DNA from: Dinoroseobacter sp042096155 | GTDB lineage: Bacteria > Pseudomonadota > Alphaproteobacteria > Rhodobacterales > Rhodobacteraceae | Direction of reading: 5' to 3' | Assembly (NCBI GenBank): GCA_042096155.1 | Contig: JBELMC010000138.1 | Coordinates: 1 to 5,568 of the forward strand | DNA: 5,568 nucleotides | Shown: positions 5,414 through 5,568 of the stretch, piece by piece | Layout: every line of letters starts with the position of its first letter | Position numbering within the stretch: position 1 is the stretch's first letter | The notes under the pieces: model-generated | What the model was told of the DNA's origin: nothing | What the model saw: the letters and a program-made list of their open reading frames with translations, nothing else | Databases searched by the model: none | Made by a program: the position numbers and the translations under genes

Positions 5414-5568
5414 CTAAGGTTGTGGGCGCATCGTATCACCGCGATTGAGCATCGGTGTCAGAGCAATGATTTCAGCTTCGCGGGGTGTGTTCAGCCTGTC
5501 CAGGATCATTTCTGCGGCTTTACGCCCGATCTCAGCTCGACAACTGTCGATCGTGGCAAGTTTGCGCG
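5414..5568 (-). CDS. LacI/GalR-family transcriptional regulator, C-terminal 50 residues, cut by right edge
   Basis: The minus strand from 5568 to the TAG at 5416-5414 encodes RKLATIDSCRAEIGRKAAEM followed by ILDRLNTPREAEIIALTP and a short tail ending RGDTMRPQP. This is the usual end of the periplasmic-binding-protein-like effector domain of LacI/GalR repressors: an LTTI-like strand, the G-x-x-AA-x-MIL-x-RL helix, then a final strand with LTP and an R-G-D/E-T-like tail. The DNA-binding helix-turn-helix and most of the sugar-binding domain lie beyond the right edge, so the ligand cannot be inferred. The gene ends three bases before the phosphatase start, in the same frame, so the two are probably co-transcribed. 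Only 50 residues are visible, so the identification rests on a short pattern. Confidence 0.8.
   Translation of the reverse strand, partial: RKLATIDSCRAEIGRKAAEMILDRLNTPREAEIIALTPMLNRGDTMRPQP

Overview
The window carries ordinary bacterial chromosome with moderate GC, roughly mid-50s percent by eye. Protein style and gene content suggest an alphaproteobacterium, most likely Rhodobacterales (Roseobacter-type). The evidence is an alphaproteobacterial-style Asd, a TypA/BipA with typical motifs, and a COG2308-type ATP-grasp gene. The genus cannot be fixed from sequence alone.

Layout, left to right. (1) Positions 1-878, minus strand: the first 292 codons of a circularly permuted type 2 ATP-grasp protein (COG2308, DUF404/DUF407 type), cut by the left edge. 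It is the only visible piece of what may be an alpha-E / transglutaminase / Anbu-type cluster lying outside the window. (2) Positions 879-1110: a divergent intergenic region with a perfect 7-1-7 palindrome, a small hairpin next to the ATP-grasp start and a good Shine-Dalgarno for the next gene. (3) Positions 1111-2133, plus strand: asd, aspartate-semialdehyde dehydrogenase, complete and apparently catalytically intact. (4) Positions 2134-2804: 671 bases without an intact gene. They hold a large inverted repeat after asd and a decayed IS3-family transposase fragment with a frameshift and an internal stop. (5) Positions 2805-4622, plus strand: typA/bipA, a complete translational GTPase of 605 residues. 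(6) Positions 4619-5410, minus strand: a six-helix PAP2-superfamily membrane phosphatase in which the usual motif-2 histidine is glutamate. Its stop codon overlaps the typA stop tail to tail. (7) Positions 5414-5568, minus strand: the C-terminal end of a LacI/GalR-family repressor cut by the right edge. It lies three bases upstream of the phosphatase start, in the same reading frame.

Functionally these are mostly independent housekeeping units: amino-acid biosynthesis (asd), ribosome-associated GTPase (typA), and a regulator-phosphatase pair that is probably one minus-strand operon. I see no tRNA, rRNA, CRISPR array or intact mobile element. The candidates for something unusual are the edge of the ATP-grasp amidoligase locus, the lacI-amber-PAP2 in-frame junction, and the histidine-to-glutamate change in the phosphatase.
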